A stretch of 64,000 bases of DNA. Source: Anaerolineae bacterium. Its GTDB lineage: Bacteria > Chloroflexota > Anaerolineae > Aggregatilineales > Phototrophicaceae. The translations under genes were made by a program, and so were the position numbers. The stretch lies in assembly GCA_022820125.1 (NCBI GenBank), contig JAJEGA010000094.1, forward strand, positions 1 through 64,000, given 5' to 3'. Positions 1 to 8,684 of this stretch are shown piece after piece. How positions within the stretch are numbered: the stretch's first letter is position 1; each line of letters opens with the position of its first letter. Below the pieces are notes generated by a model. It ran no database searches and had not been told where the DNA came from. It worked only from the letters and a program-made list of their open reading frames with translations.

Positions 1-16
1 CAAGCAACGCAGTCCG

Positions 17-733
17 CTACTTGGATTTGACAAAGACGATAGTCGTCGGCTGAGGCTCATATTTATTGGTTAAGTCGTCGGTCCTTACTCGTTTCACCCC
101 GCGCATCTCCAAAACGCATTTAGCGTCCAGATTGAAAGCCCGATGCGCGCCAACCGTGAAATTCGTTACGGATGCAAAGCCGTAGAAGCTATCGCTGGGG
201 TTAAAGCAGCCTTTGTTGCTGGGATCAAACCGATATTCTGCTGTAAAGAATCCGTGCTTCGCGGAACCAGTCCAGCGTCCAGGACCGAAACTAACTTCTT
301 GCCATTCACCGGTGAGTTCAACAGTCTTGACCTTCGTGACTTCGCGGATATTTACCGCGCCTTGACGATAGTTGGATATCTCGAAGCGCAGGAAACAGGT
401 ATCCTGTAATTCGAAATATCGCCATGCGGTGTCCGGCTCCACCAATAATCGGTCGATAAGTCCTATATGATCGGGGTGGTTGAGGTCGTTACGGACAAAA
501 CAAGCTCGTGAAGGATTGCTGATGACGTGCAATTCCATATCCGCAACGGCATGCCCCTTTGTCAGTGGATGAAGTACATATCGACCAGGCTGGAAGACCG
601 CTTCAAATTGCCGTCCATCCTTGAGATTGTTGCGGACGACCAGCTTGGTCGCGCGATCTTGTGCCAAGGCGGGAGATGCCACCAGCATAATCGCCGCAAG
701 CAAGATAAGCAATGCAGATATTCTTTGGAACAT
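17..733 (-). CDS. Secreted protein of unknown function with two internal repeats
   Basis: The 238-residue product begins with a clear Sec signal peptide (hydrophobic residues 6-22, cleavage near ASPALAQ-D at about 24/25), so it is exported. I do not recognise a named family. The mature part is two tandem halves of roughly 90-100 residues: each has a 'F-Q/G-PGR-Y/W' turn (about residues 47 and 150), a CF pair about 28 residues later, and an 'L-x-x-x-C-F/V-L' strand near its end, which suggests a duplicated beta-sandwich with one possible disulfide per half. The gene stands alone; its upstream region carries AT-rich inverted repeats. Function cannot be assigned; a surface or periplasmic binding role is only a guess. 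Confidence 0.75.
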   Translation of the reverse strand: MFQRISALLILLAAIMLVASPALAQDRATKLVVRNNLKDGRQFEAVFQPGRYVLHPLTKGHAVADMELHVISNPSRACFVRNDLNHPDHIGLIDRLLVEPDTAWRYFELQDTCFLRFEISNYRQGAVNIREVTKVKTVELTGEWQEVSFGPGRWTGSAKHGFFTAEYRFDPSNKGCFNPSDSFYGFASVTNFTVGAHRAFNLDAKCVLEMRGVKRVRTDDLTNKYEPQPTTIVFVKSK

Positions 734-825
734 GGTTAGGCTTCCTTCGCGTGGGTGGCGGCGGATGTGATCTGTGAATACCGCAGCCGATGGGTAAATA
801 AAAATGCGAAGGGTATTCTAACAGA

Positions 826-868
826 GATTAGATTAGTGAAAACATCTAATCAAACATTCGTTAGATTA
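826..868. promoter_or_regulatory. AT-rich inverted/direct GATTAG repeats upstream of the secreted-protein gene
   Basis: The 169-bp spacer 734-902 is much more AT-rich than its surroundings. Within it GATTAG at 831-836 faces CTAATC at 846-851, and the word TTAGATTA recurs at about 829 and 861. A minus-strand TAGAAT (-10-like, revcomp near 815-820) lies between these repeats and the start codon at 733. This has the look of an operator region, but no binding protein can be named. Nothing else is visible in the spacer. Confidence 0.35.
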
Positions 869-902
869 TCGTAATATCTTAATTCACTGGCATCGGTGGC
901 GC

Positions 903-2000
903 TCAGCTAGCCCGCGTCCATTCGCCCGTCTCGGCGTCGATTTGCCAGCCAGTGGGTAAATCGGGCAGGCAGGTATCGCCATACTGCGCCTCGCCTGGGT
1001 CTTCAAACTCAATATGCACTGGCGAGCCGGTCAAAGTATTGATGAAAGTCCCGAGCCTGTGGGTGATTTCTTCTTTCGATTTCGCAAGGATGCCGCCTTC
1101 CAGCGCGTCCTCGCGGAACTGCGCAATGGCTTCATATTCCGCCAGTTGCCGCACTGCGTCCCAATCCTTTTGCAAAACGGAGAGCGAGTAATCGTCCTGG
1201 TCAATGTGCTCGATATTGCAGCTGGTGATGATGGGTGGCGGCAGGGTCAGGTGGATGGCGCCCGTCGCCGCGTCATAACGCACATCGTCGCGGTCAAATT
1301 GGGTGATATCCAGCCCGGCTTCAATGCTGCCGAGCGCGACATGATTGGCGCTGTGATAGCCTGAGTTAAGGATGCCTTCGTGAACGGATACTTTGAGGTC
1401 GGTTTGGCGGAATTCGCCGCGAACCGTCACCAATTGCCCCAGCCCGCGCAGGCTGTTGACAATCGTGCGGCTGGACACCAGATTGACGCTGGCTGGCGGA
1501 TCGATCAAATCGAAGACGGGCGCGAACAGCCCGCTTAATGCCAAGCCGCTCGAAAGCGCCAGAATCGCCAGCCCGACAAATGGCGAGGCGAAGAGCAGGC
1601 CGATCAATGCCAGGCAGCCGCAGCTTAAGCCCGAGCCGCGCGAATCGCGATGGATGAAGACTTGGCTGGTCGGGGCTGGGCCGGCATGCTTGGATTGCGC
1701 CAAGGCGGTATCGCCACCAGCCGCCGGCTGCGCATCAGGCGGCAGTACAGTGACATCGCCGCTGGGGGCGGCCGCAGCGAAGTCGGGCGCAACTTGCTTG
1801 CGAGCATGGCGCGTGAAGCCGACCACCGCCGCTACTATCAAGCCGCCATCATCCACCACGCCCAAGGGCAGCAGAAAATCTGGAATGAGGTCGATTGGCA
1901 GTAAGATATAGATGCCGACCAGCGCAAAAAACAGCAGCTTGGAAACCAGCGATACCCGCCGGTCCAACATAAGGTGGATGAAGTCGCTCAAAACTTGCAT
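903..2000 (-). CDS. YkvA (DUF1232) - DUF4230 fusion membrane protein
   Basis: Residues about 10-65 match the YkvA/DUF1232 pattern (RVSLVSKLLFF...LLPIDLIPDFLLPLGVVDD...), a short membrane domain of unknown function. A low-complexity Pro/Ala linker (about 80-115) leads to a long hydrophobic segment (about 125-165) and then a C-terminal region resembling DUF4230 (residues about 175-340, with the 'AGLDI...LPPPII' core). DUF4230 proteins are membrane-anchored and of unknown role, so the fusion may couple a membrane sensor or scaffold to an extracytoplasmic domain. I place the start at the second in-frame ATG (2000) because GAGGT lies six bases before it; an ATG at 2006 is the alternative. The gene is divergent from the acyltransferase gene. 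Confidence 0.7.
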   Translation of the reverse strand: MQVLSDFIHLMLDRRVSLVSKLLFFALVGIYILLPIDLIPDFLLPLGVVDDGGLIVAAVVGFTRHARKQVAPDFAAAAPSGDVTVLPPDAQPAAGGDTALAQSKHAGPAPTSQVFIHRDSRGSGLSCGCLALIGLLFASPFVGLAILALSSGLALSGLFAPVFDLIDPPASVNLVSSRTIVNSLRGLGQLVTVRGEFRQTDLKVSVHEGILNSGYHSANHVALGSIEAGLDITQFDRDDVRYDAATGAIHLTLPPPIITSCNIEHIDQDDYSLSVLQKDWDAVRQLAEYEAIAQFREDALEGGILAKSKEEITHRLGTFINTLTGSPVHIEFEDPGEAQYGDTCLPDLPTGWQIDAETGEWTRAS

Positions 2001-2148
2001 TGGCATACCTCGCTCTGGACCCGCCGCAGGGGCGCCAAGGATGGTTGGCTGGCTGTATTATTCACTCTATCGTTTATTGTAGAAGCGCGTCGCGCAAAAT
2101 CAAGCGCGCTGGGTGAAATGCGCGACAACGCCGTTCACTGGCAATTTG

Positions 2149-3060
2149 ATGGCCAACAGGTTCGCAACACAAATTAATCTATCACTCCCCAAGCTCTACC
2201 GCGCCATGTCGACTTCCGTTGTGGACGCCTTCTGCTTCAGCAATCCCTTCATCAAAGCCGCCTTGCGCATCCTCTGCGCCCCCTTCGTGCTGGAGCTCAC
2301 GCGGCTCGGGCGCAAGATGGAGCGCATAATCGCGCGCGATGGCCATCTAAAAGGCGCGAGCGAGTGGCTGCTGAGTATCGGCGCCGAGGGCATCCACATC
2401 CATGGCGCCGAGAATGTGCCGCTGACGGGACCGGCGCTCTTTGTCTGCAACCACGCCGGTTTGGGCGACGCCTATGCGCTGCTGTCGGCATCGCCGCGGC
2501 GGGATACGATTATCCTGGCGAACGACTTTGGCATCCTGCCGGGTTTAAGCGCGATGCGGCGCCATGTCATCCTGGTCGATCCGAGCGAGCCTGTCGCCAC
2601 ATTTCGCGCGGCGCTGCGACATCTGCGAGCGGGAAAGTCGCTGCTGCTCTATCCCCGCGGCGAAATTGAAGCCGACCCCGCGCTGGATTTGGAAGCGGCG
2701 CTGGCATCCCTGCCCCACTGGTCTCGCAGTATGGCGCTCTTTGCGCGTCACGCCCCCAACTTGAAAATCGTGCCGGTCGCCGTCGGCGGCCTGCTCTCGC
2801 GGCGGGCGCTGCGCAATCCCATCGTCCGCCGATACCGAGACCGAGACAAACGACATTTCCTGGCGGCGACCTTCCAAATGATGTTTCCCGCTTACCGCGA
2901 CCCGGTCATCAGTCTCCGCTTTGGCGACCCGCTTGGCGGCGAAAGGGCGGCGCCCCGCCAGGTCCAGGCGCGGATGGCGACCCTCTTGCGGCGCGTCCAC
3001 GCGGAACAGCGGCGGCTGATGCTTCATGCAGGCTGCCGTGTATATCGTCGTGGATTTTAG
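2149..3060 (+). CDS. PlsC-like 1-acyl-glycerol-phosphate acyltransferase family protein
   Basis: The product contains the two diagnostic acyltransferase motifs: HX4D as HAGLGD, preceded by LFVCN, and a glycerolipid-binding loop LLYPRGEIE in place of the usual FPEGTRS. The enzyme family transfers acyl groups from acyl-CoA or acyl-ACP to lysophosphatidic acid or related alcohols at the inner face of the membrane. Length is usual for the family (about 300 residues). The start is uncertain: GTG 2113, ATG 2149 and ATG 2206 are in frame and none has a good ribosome-binding site; conserved sequence begins after residue 30 in any case. It lies just upstream of the Wzm/Wzt exporter, so a role in modifying a lipid-linked envelope polymer is possible but inferred. 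Confidence 0.75.
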   Translation: MANRFATQINLSLPKLYRAMSTSVVDAFCFSNPFIKAALRILCAPFVLELTRLGRKMERIIARDGHLKGASEWLLSIGAEGIHIHGAENVPLTGPALFVCNHAGLGDAYALLSASPRRDTIILANDFGILPGLSAMRRHVILVDPSEPVATFRAALRHLRAGKSLLLYPRGEIEADPALDLEAALASLPHWSRSMALFARHAPNLKIVPVAVGGLLSRRALRNPIVRRYRDRDKRHFLAATFQMMFPAYRDPVISLRFGDPLGGERAAPRQVQARMATLLRRVHAEQRRLMLHAGCRVYRRGF

Positions 3061-3128
3061 CCTGTGCATATAGGTGTTACGCGCCATAATAGCAAGAGCG
3101 TCTTCTCGCTTCAAAAGGCGGACCAACC

Positions 3129-3935
3129 GTGAGTCAGTGGTCGAACAACAACCCGTCACAGAATACGCGGGAAATCTGGCTGAGCTACTGGAATCTGCTG
3201 ATCTCGCTCGTCAGCCGCGATGTGCGCGCCCGTTATCGGCGAACAGTATTGGGTCCGCTTTGGGCGATTATCCCGGCGATTCTCTCCACGGTGATACTGA
3301 GTTTTCTTAGCGGATTGGTCGGGGCGAGCAGCGAAGGCATGCCGCGGCTGGCGTTTGTCATGGCGGCGACTGTGCCCTGGACCTTCTTTCAGAGCTCAGT
3401 CGTTCGCATCCCGCATGGTGTCTTGGCGAACGGCACGATCCTGCGCAAAATGCCGGTGCCGCGCCAGATTTTTCCCTTCGTTGTGCTCTTCACCACCGCT
3501 TTCGATTTTCTGATGTCCAGCATCGTTCTGGTCGTCGTGCTGCAGCTCTTTCAAATCCCGATTACTGAAGCCTGGCTGTGGCTGCCGCTGCTCCTGTTGA
3601 TGACAGGCGCGATGGCTTGGGCTGTGGGGATTGGCTTATCGGCGTTTACGATCTATCGCCGCGATATATTGTTTGGCATCCAATACATTATGCAAGTCTG
3701 GTTGTTCCTGACGCCGGTCATGTATTCTTCGCGCGACCTGCTGGACGAATGGCCGCTCATTTATACGCTGAATCCCGCCGTGCCAATTATCGATGGCTTT
3801 CGCCAGGTGCTGATATTCGGTCAGGCGCCGAACCTGGGCGGTCTGCTGATCAGCGCCGCGTTCACCGGTCTTGTGCTGGCGGTTTCCTTGCCCTTTTATC
3901 GATTCATGTCGCGTTACTTCGTCGATGTGCTATAG
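3129..3935 (+). CDS. wzm: ABC-2 family polysaccharide export permease (Wzm/TagG type)
   Basis: A 268-residue integral membrane protein with about six predicted helices and the hallmark ABC-2 polysaccharide-export N-terminus (soluble helix followed by 'DVRARYRRTVLGPLWAIIPAI'). Proteins of this family form the membrane pore through which lipid-linked O-antigen, teichoic acid or other glycans are flipped. The start is a GTG at 3129. The ATPase gene follows after 30 bp on the same strand, giving a complete two-gene exporter. Whether the cargo is a wall glycan or a glycolipid cannot be told from sequence; no glycosyltransferases lie next to it. Confidence 0.9.
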   Translation: MSQWSNNNPSQNTREIWLSYWNLLISLVSRDVRARYRRTVLGPLWAIIPAILSTVILSFLSGLVGASSEGMPRLAFVMAATVPWTFFQSSVVRIPHGVLANGTILRKMPVPRQIFPFVVLFTTAFDFLMSSIVLVVVLQLFQIPITEAWLWLPLLLLMTGAMAWAVGIGLSAFTIYRRDILFGIQYIMQVWLFLTPVMYSSRDLLDEWPLIYTLNPAVPIIDGFRQVLIFGQAPNLGGLLISAAFTGLVLAVSLPFYRFMSRYFVDVL

Positions 3936-3965
3936 ACCAAAATTCAGTCGAAAGCGGAATCACCA

Positions 3966-5228
3966 ATGAGGGACGGCTGGGCGCTTCGAGCTTCTGATAT
4001 CTGGAAACGCTATGGCTTGCCTGTGCGTCCTTGGCTGCGGCGTCAGGTGGACCAGCTGCGCGGCGGCAACTTTGAAGACCGCGCCGCTTATGGACCCTGG
4101 GCATTGCGCGATGTCTCCTTCGAGGTCAAACAGGGGGAGTCGCTGGGCATTGTTGGCAAAAACGGGGCGGGGAAAAGCACCTTGCTCAAACTGATCGCCG
4201 GCGTCAGCCCTGCTACATACGGATCGGTGAATGTAAACGGACGGCTCTTCCCCATGATCGAGCTCGCGGCCGGCATTCACAGAGACTTGACCGGACGCGA
4301 GAATATCAAGCTGCTCGGCGCCATAATGGGTTTCACCGCGTCGCGAATGGAGGCGAAGATAGCGGAAATCGAAGACTTTGCCGAATTGGGAGATTGGCTG
4401 GAGAAGCCGGTCTGGCAGTATTCCAGCGGCATGCAGGCGCGCCTCGGCTTCAGCGTGGCCGTCAATGTAGACGCCGATATTCTTTTGATCGATGAGGTGC
4501 TTTCGGTTGGCGATGTCAACTTCCAAAAGAAGTGCCTTAATCGCATGGACGAATTGTCAAACAGCGGCGTCACCATCATCTTTGTCACCCACAATCCCTA
4601 TTCTATTGAACGGCTCTGCGAGCGAGCGATCTATCTGGAGGCGGGCTCCATTAAGGCATCGGGTTCGCCCAGCGAGATCCTGACCGCGTATTTTCAAGGC
4701 GCGCTGGACCGGTCGACGGTCATCGCGGACAAAGACCGGATCGCCGCCGACCTGCGCGAAGGCACCGGCGCTTTTCGCATCCTGGACATCAGCATGCACG
4801 ACCCGGTTAGCGGACGCGAGATCACGGGCTTCTCCACCGGCGAATCCGTCTTGGTGCGCATCACGCTGGATGTCAGGGAGCCGACGCCGAGTTATCGCTT
4901 TTCGCTGCGCATCGTTGATCCGGCAAACACCGTTGTCAGTTTTATCGATGTGCCGATATCAACGCGCCAGTCGCTTGCGCTGGAGCGCGACAGCGTATTA
5001 GAGTGCCGCATAGACAATATCAACGTGCTGCCGGGCCAGTATTGGATTGACTTGGTCGCCCGCGAAGTCGCCGGTCCGGTAATCGACTCGGTATCCTACG
5101 CCTACGCCTTCAGCGTACACGTCAGCAGGGAAGTGATCGAACAGATGGAGCATCGCGGGATAATATACCTGCCGGCGAGCTGGCGTCTAGTCGAAGAGAG
5201 CGAACTGGAGCGCGTGAGCGGCAACTGA
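3966..5228 (+). CDS. wzt: Polysaccharide export ABC ATPase with C-terminal carbohydrate-binding domain (Wzt type)
   Basis: Residues about 1-245 form the ABC ATPase: Walker A GKNGAGKST, signature SSGMQARLGFS, Walker B DILLIDEVLSVGD and the switch histidine in FVTHNP. Residues about 265-400 form an all-beta domain typical of Wzt C-termini (FRILDISMHD...FSTGESVLVRITLDV), which in characterised transporters recognises the cap of the glycan to be exported. This makes the pair a substrate-gated exporter, as opposed to the TagH type that lacks the domain. It follows the permease by 30 bp and ends convergently with the S9 peptidase gene 36 bp away. Confidence 0.92.
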   Translation: MRDGWALRASDIWKRYGLPVRPWLRRQVDQLRGGNFEDRAAYGPWALRDVSFEVKQGESLGIVGKNGAGKSTLLKLIAGVSPATYGSVNVNGRLFPMIELAAGIHRDLTGRENIKLLGAIMGFTASRMEAKIAEIEDFAELGDWLEKPVWQYSSGMQARLGFSVAVNVDADILLIDEVLSVGDVNFQKKCLNRMDELSNSGVTIIFVTHNPYSIERLCERAIYLEAGSIKASGSPSEILTAYFQGALDRSTVIADKDRIAADLREGTGAFRILDISMHDPVSGREITGFSTGESVLVRITLDVREPTPSYRFSLRIVDPANTVVSFIDVPISTRQSLALERDSVLECRIDNINVLPGQYWIDLVAREVAGPVIDSVSYAYAFSVHVSREVIEQMEHRGIIYLPASWRLVEESELERVSGN

Positions 5229-5264
5229 TCATGATGTGGCTGCAAGCGCGCAAACGATAAGCGC

Positions 5265-7199
5265 TCATAGATAGCGCTGCATCCATTCCAGCAGCGCGTC
5301 GTTTTGCGCCTTCTGCGCGCGGACGGGACCAGTAATCGAAGCCACATGCGATTCACCAGGAATCCGCAGCATCTCCACGACGCAGCCCGTCGCTTTCAGG
5401 CGCCCGTAAAACTGCTCTGCTTGCCCCGCGGGGCAGCGGTAGTCTTCTTCGCATTGAATCAGGAGCGTCGGCGTTCTGCAGTTGTGGGCGTAGGTGATTG
5501 GCGATCCCCGCCGATAAACTTCAGGTATTTCCTGCGGTGTGCCGCCGAGCTCGCTCAGCGAACCCCAGGGCCCCATATCCGCCGTGCCATATCGGCTGAC
5601 CAAATCGGTTATCGGATTCTCGGCGACAGCCGCTTTGAAGCGATTCGTCTGCCCAATTGTGTAGCAAGTGAGGTAGCCGCCGTAGGAGAGGCCGCAGATG
5701 CCCAGCCGCTCCGGGTCGGCGAAACCCGCTTCAATCGCATAGTCCACGCCGTCTAAAAGATCTTTATGGTCAAGGACGCCCCAGTTTCCCGATAGCGCGG
5801 TGGCGAAGGCGTCGCCATAACCGGTGGAACCGCGCGGATTGACGAATAGCACGGCGAAACCGGCGCCGGCGAGCATTTGAAAATCGCTGCCGTATTGGTA
5901 GCCGTACCAGCCGTGGGGTCCCCCATGAATATAAAGAATGGTGGGATACGGCGGCTCGCCCTGGTTTGGCGGCAGCAGCCAGCCCTGAATCGGCGTGCCG
6001 TCCCGGGTCTGGTAGCGCAGTTCTTCGACTTGCGGGAACTCGACTTGGCAAAGCAGATCATCATTGAAGCGCGAAACTTGGCGCTCGTTTGACCCATCCA
6101 AGGCGGCGATGCGCAGGTCGCCCGGGTTCGCCTGGTCGCCCGAAAGGAATAGCATTTTCTGGTCATCGGCGTCGTGCAGCCCTGTCGTTCGCTTCCCGCC
6201 CAGCAGCTTGCGCCATTCGGGGGCGCCATTCAAGGCGACCGCGCAGACGCCTCTGCTGCCGCGTTCCACGACATTTACTAAAGCGGCCGCATCGGCAGTC
6301 AGGATGTCCGCCGCGCTGAATACGGGAAACCATTGGACTTCGACGCCGGTTGGCAAATCTGCTGTTCGGTTCTCCGTTTTACCGGTCTCGCGATCCAGAA
6401 TCCAGAGGTCGTCTTTGGTCGCCATCGGCTGGTCGCCCCGCGAAGCGACAACCATGACGCCCGCCCCATCGGGCAGCCAACCGGCGTTCTTTATGAATCC
6501 CCAGTCCAATCCCAGAAGCTTTTCCACTTCGCCCTCCAGGTTGACGATGCGCAGTTTAGCCGAGAACAAGTCGGGCCGATCTGGGTCAAAGGAGGCGAGG
6601 TAGAGAATCTCCGCGCCATCAGGCGACCAGCGCAATGTGCGGTCCAGGTGCGCGTCATCGGTGAGCTGCCTGGCGGCTCCACCGTGGATCGACTGTACGA
6701 AGATATTCTGCGCGGCGTCATCAATATAGCCGATTCCATCAAAACGATAGATGAAGCGCGTCACACGATAGGGCGCGGTCGGATCTCGGCGCTCGGCGGG
6801 CCCGGCGGTGAAGGCAATTGATTCGCCATCGGGCGACCAGGCCGGCGGCCCATCGACGCCTTGGCTCAAGTGGGTGAGCTGCCGCGCTTCGCCGCCGTCT
6901 ATCGGCAGCAGGAAGACTTGCTTGGGACCGGCGCGATCGGAAAGAAAAGCGATCTGCCGCCCGTCCGGCGAACAGGCGGGCGCGCTGTCGCGGCCATCCT
7001 CCCGGGTCAACTGGCGCGCATCGCCGCTCGCCAGGTCAATGCGCCAGAGCGACGTGCTCGTGAGCTCGGTTTCGAGATCGTGCCGCGTCAGATCGCAAAT
7101 TGCATATTTGCCACCGGGCGCCAGCCGGGCGCTGCCGATTCGCGCATAACGCAGGTCATCCAATAAGCCAAAGCTGCGTTTACCCATGCTGTCCGTCAT
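5265..7199 (-). CDS. S9 family serine peptidase (prolyl oligopeptidase / acylaminoacyl-peptidase type)
   Basis: A 644-residue cytoplasmic enzyme with an N-terminal TolB/WD-like beta-propeller (repeats such as 'PACSPDGRQIAFLSDRAG' and 'PAWSPDGESIAFT') gating a C-terminal alpha/beta-hydrolase domain from about residue 395. The catalytic triad is visible: Ser about 505 in GLSYGGY, Asp about 586 in EEDYR and His about 618 in GESHV, together with the oxyanion region ILYIHGGPHGWYG. Such enzymes cleave short peptides, often after proline or acylated residues. It is the last gene of a minus-strand series with the beta-lactamase-like hydrolase 9 bp upstream and peptide-transport genes further up, fitting a role in processing imported peptides. 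Confidence 0.9.
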   Translation of the reverse strand: MTDSMGKRSFGLLDDLRYARIGSARLAPGGKYAICDLTRHDLETELTSTSLWRIDLASGDARQLTREDGRDSAPACSPDGRQIAFLSDRAGPKQVFLLPIDGGEARQLTHLSQGVDGPPAWSPDGESIAFTAGPAERRDPTAPYRVTRFIYRFDGIGYIDDAAQNIFVQSIHGGAARQLTDDAHLDRTLRWSPDGAEILYLASFDPDRPDLFSAKLRIVNLEGEVEKLLGLDWGFIKNAGWLPDGAGVMVVASRGDQPMATKDDLWILDRETGKTENRTADLPTGVEVQWFPVFSAADILTADAAALVNVVERGSRGVCAVALNGAPEWRKLLGGKRTTGLHDADDQKMLFLSGDQANPGDLRIAALDGSNERQVSRFNDDLLCQVEFPQVEELRYQTRDGTPIQGWLLPPNQGEPPYPTILYIHGGPHGWYGYQYGSDFQMLAGAGFAVLFVNPRGSTGYGDAFATALSGNWGVLDHKDLLDGVDYAIEAGFADPERLGICGLSYGGYLTCYTIGQTNRFKAAVAENPITDLVSRYGTADMGPWGSLSELGGTPQEIPEVYRRGSPITYAHNCRTPTLLIQCEEDYRCPAGQAEQFYGRLKATGCVVEMLRIPGESHVASITGPVRAQKAQNDALLEWMQRYL

Positions 7200-7208
7200 A
7201 GCAATCTC

Positions 7209-8570
7209 TCACTGCCGGCTTTTCTTAAAAGCGTATTCATTTCTCAGCCACATTCTCAAGACCGCGCCGGAGTCATCCAACTCGAAGCGCAGCGTTTCGT
7301 TGGAGCCGCCCTGTTCCTGAATCGTGAAAACGTGTTCGGCCTCGGTCGGCTCGAGGGTGACCGGCGGATACTCCATGGCGTCAAGCGAGACGATTTGCAG
7401 CTGCCCGCCACGCAGGATGACCTTCTCGTAGCCCCATTCGTGGGCGTATTCGCCGAGGTAGATTTGCCAGGCGGGGTCCGCCTCGGGCGCAGGCGTTTCG
7501 TTCGCCTTGATGATCTCGGGCAAGACGAGTTTATAGCCCTGATTGATGTACTCAGTTGGCGCGCTGCCAAGGGCATTGGTGAGCACAATCAGCGCCGTCT
7601 TGTGTTCGCGGCAGAGCGTGAAACCGGTCAGATAACCGGGGTAGCCGCCGCCGTGCCCGCTGATTGACCAATCTTCCAGCTTGTACTGCATGCTGCCCAA
7701 TCCGTAACCTGAGCGCCAAGTGGGCTCCAGCCAGTGGATGCGATGCATATCGCGCAGGGAATGCGGCGAGAGCACCGCGTTCTCCTCGTCAGTCAGGTGA
7801 AAGGCGGCGTACTTCACCAGGTCGTTGATGGACGAGGCGAAATTGGCGGAGGCTTCAAAGCCATTCATCAGGAAGAAGGGCATGGCTTTGCGCTGGTAAT
7901 TGTCGTCAAGCTGTGAATAGCCGGTCGCCAGCAGCGGGTCGTCGCGTTGCGGCGTCGGGCGCGTTTCCCTCATGTCAAGCGGATCCAAGATATTGAGCTG
8001 CAGGTAGTCCGCCCATGCCATGCCCGAGACCGCTTCAATGATGCCGCCGAGCAGAGAGTAGCCGACATTGCTATAAGCGAACTTGTCGTAGGGCGGGCGC
8101 GTCGGCGGGCGAGATTTGAGCTCGTTCACAAATTCATCCCATTCCGGCGCCTCGCATTCGGTCCACATGGGGTTGTGCGAATCGCGCGGGAGCCCGGACG
8201 TGTGCGTCAGCAGGTTGCGGATCGTGATTTCCGGCGCGCCCTCATAACGCAAGTCGAACCAGTCGAGGTATTTTGCGACAGGATCGTCCAGGCTCAGCGC
8301 CCCCGCATCGCGCATTTTTAAGATGGCGACGGCGGTGAAAGTCTTGCTGATGCTGGCGATGCGGAAGCGCGTATCCAGCGCGACCGGCGTCTTCGCCTCA
8401 ATATCGGCGTATCCGAAGCCATTTCCCCACAGCAGTTCGCCGTCGTAGACGATGCCCAGGGCAAGCCCGGGCTGGTGTTTCTGGCGCATCGTGAAGCGGA
8501 TCCAGGCAGCGTACAAGTCAATCGCCGTGGCCAGATCCGGGTGTTGTTTTGGCAAGTCCTGGGGCATCAT
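7209..8570 (-). CDS. Serine hydrolase, class C beta-lactamase/PBP family
   Basis: Residues about 15-360 form the beta-lactamase (PF00144) fold with the catalytic SxxK motif (Ser73-Ile-Ser-Lys76), the YxN motif (Tyr166-Ser-Asn168) and the third motif as HGG (SGHGGGYPG). A C-terminal beta domain of about 90 residues follows. There is no signal peptide, so the protein is probably cytoplasmic; this family covers D-aminopeptidases, esterases and penicillin-binding-like proteins, and the setting beside peptidases and a peptide ABC system favours a peptidase or esterase over antibiotic resistance. A second ATG three bases in (8567) is preceded by GGGAG and may be the true start. Confidence 0.85.
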   Translation of the reverse strand: MMPQDLPKQHPDLATAIDLYAAWIRFTMRQKHQPGLALGIVYDGELLWGNGFGYADIEAKTPVALDTRFRIASISKTFTAVAILKMRDAGALSLDDPVAKYLDWFDLRYEGAPEITIRNLLTHTSGLPRDSHNPMWTECEAPEWDEFVNELKSRPPTRPPYDKFAYSNVGYSLLGGIIEAVSGMAWADYLQLNILDPLDMRETRPTPQRDDPLLATGYSQLDDNYQRKAMPFFLMNGFEASANFASSINDLVKYAAFHLTDEENAVLSPHSLRDMHRIHWLEPTWRSGYGLGSMQYKLEDWSISGHGGGYPGYLTGFTLCREHKTALIVLTNALGSAPTEYINQGYKLVLPEIIKANETPAPEADPAWQIYLGEYAHEWGYEKVILRGGQLQIVSLDAMEYPPVTLEPTEAEHVFTIQEQGGSNETLRFELDDSGAVLRMWLRNEYAFKKSRQ

Positions 8571-8684
8571 TTACTCCCGCTTGGGTAGGCGACTCGAGAG
8601 GTCGCGTGGGGCGCGTAGACACAGCCCTTCGACACTGCGGATCAGTCGCCCCTAGAATTTTTGCGCGTAAATGGGCGGTATTGA

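Noticed and set aside
7209-8570. Antibiotic-resistance class C beta-lactamase
   Set aside because: No signal peptide, HGG in place of KTG, and a peptidase/transport neighbourhood favour an esterase or peptidase role.
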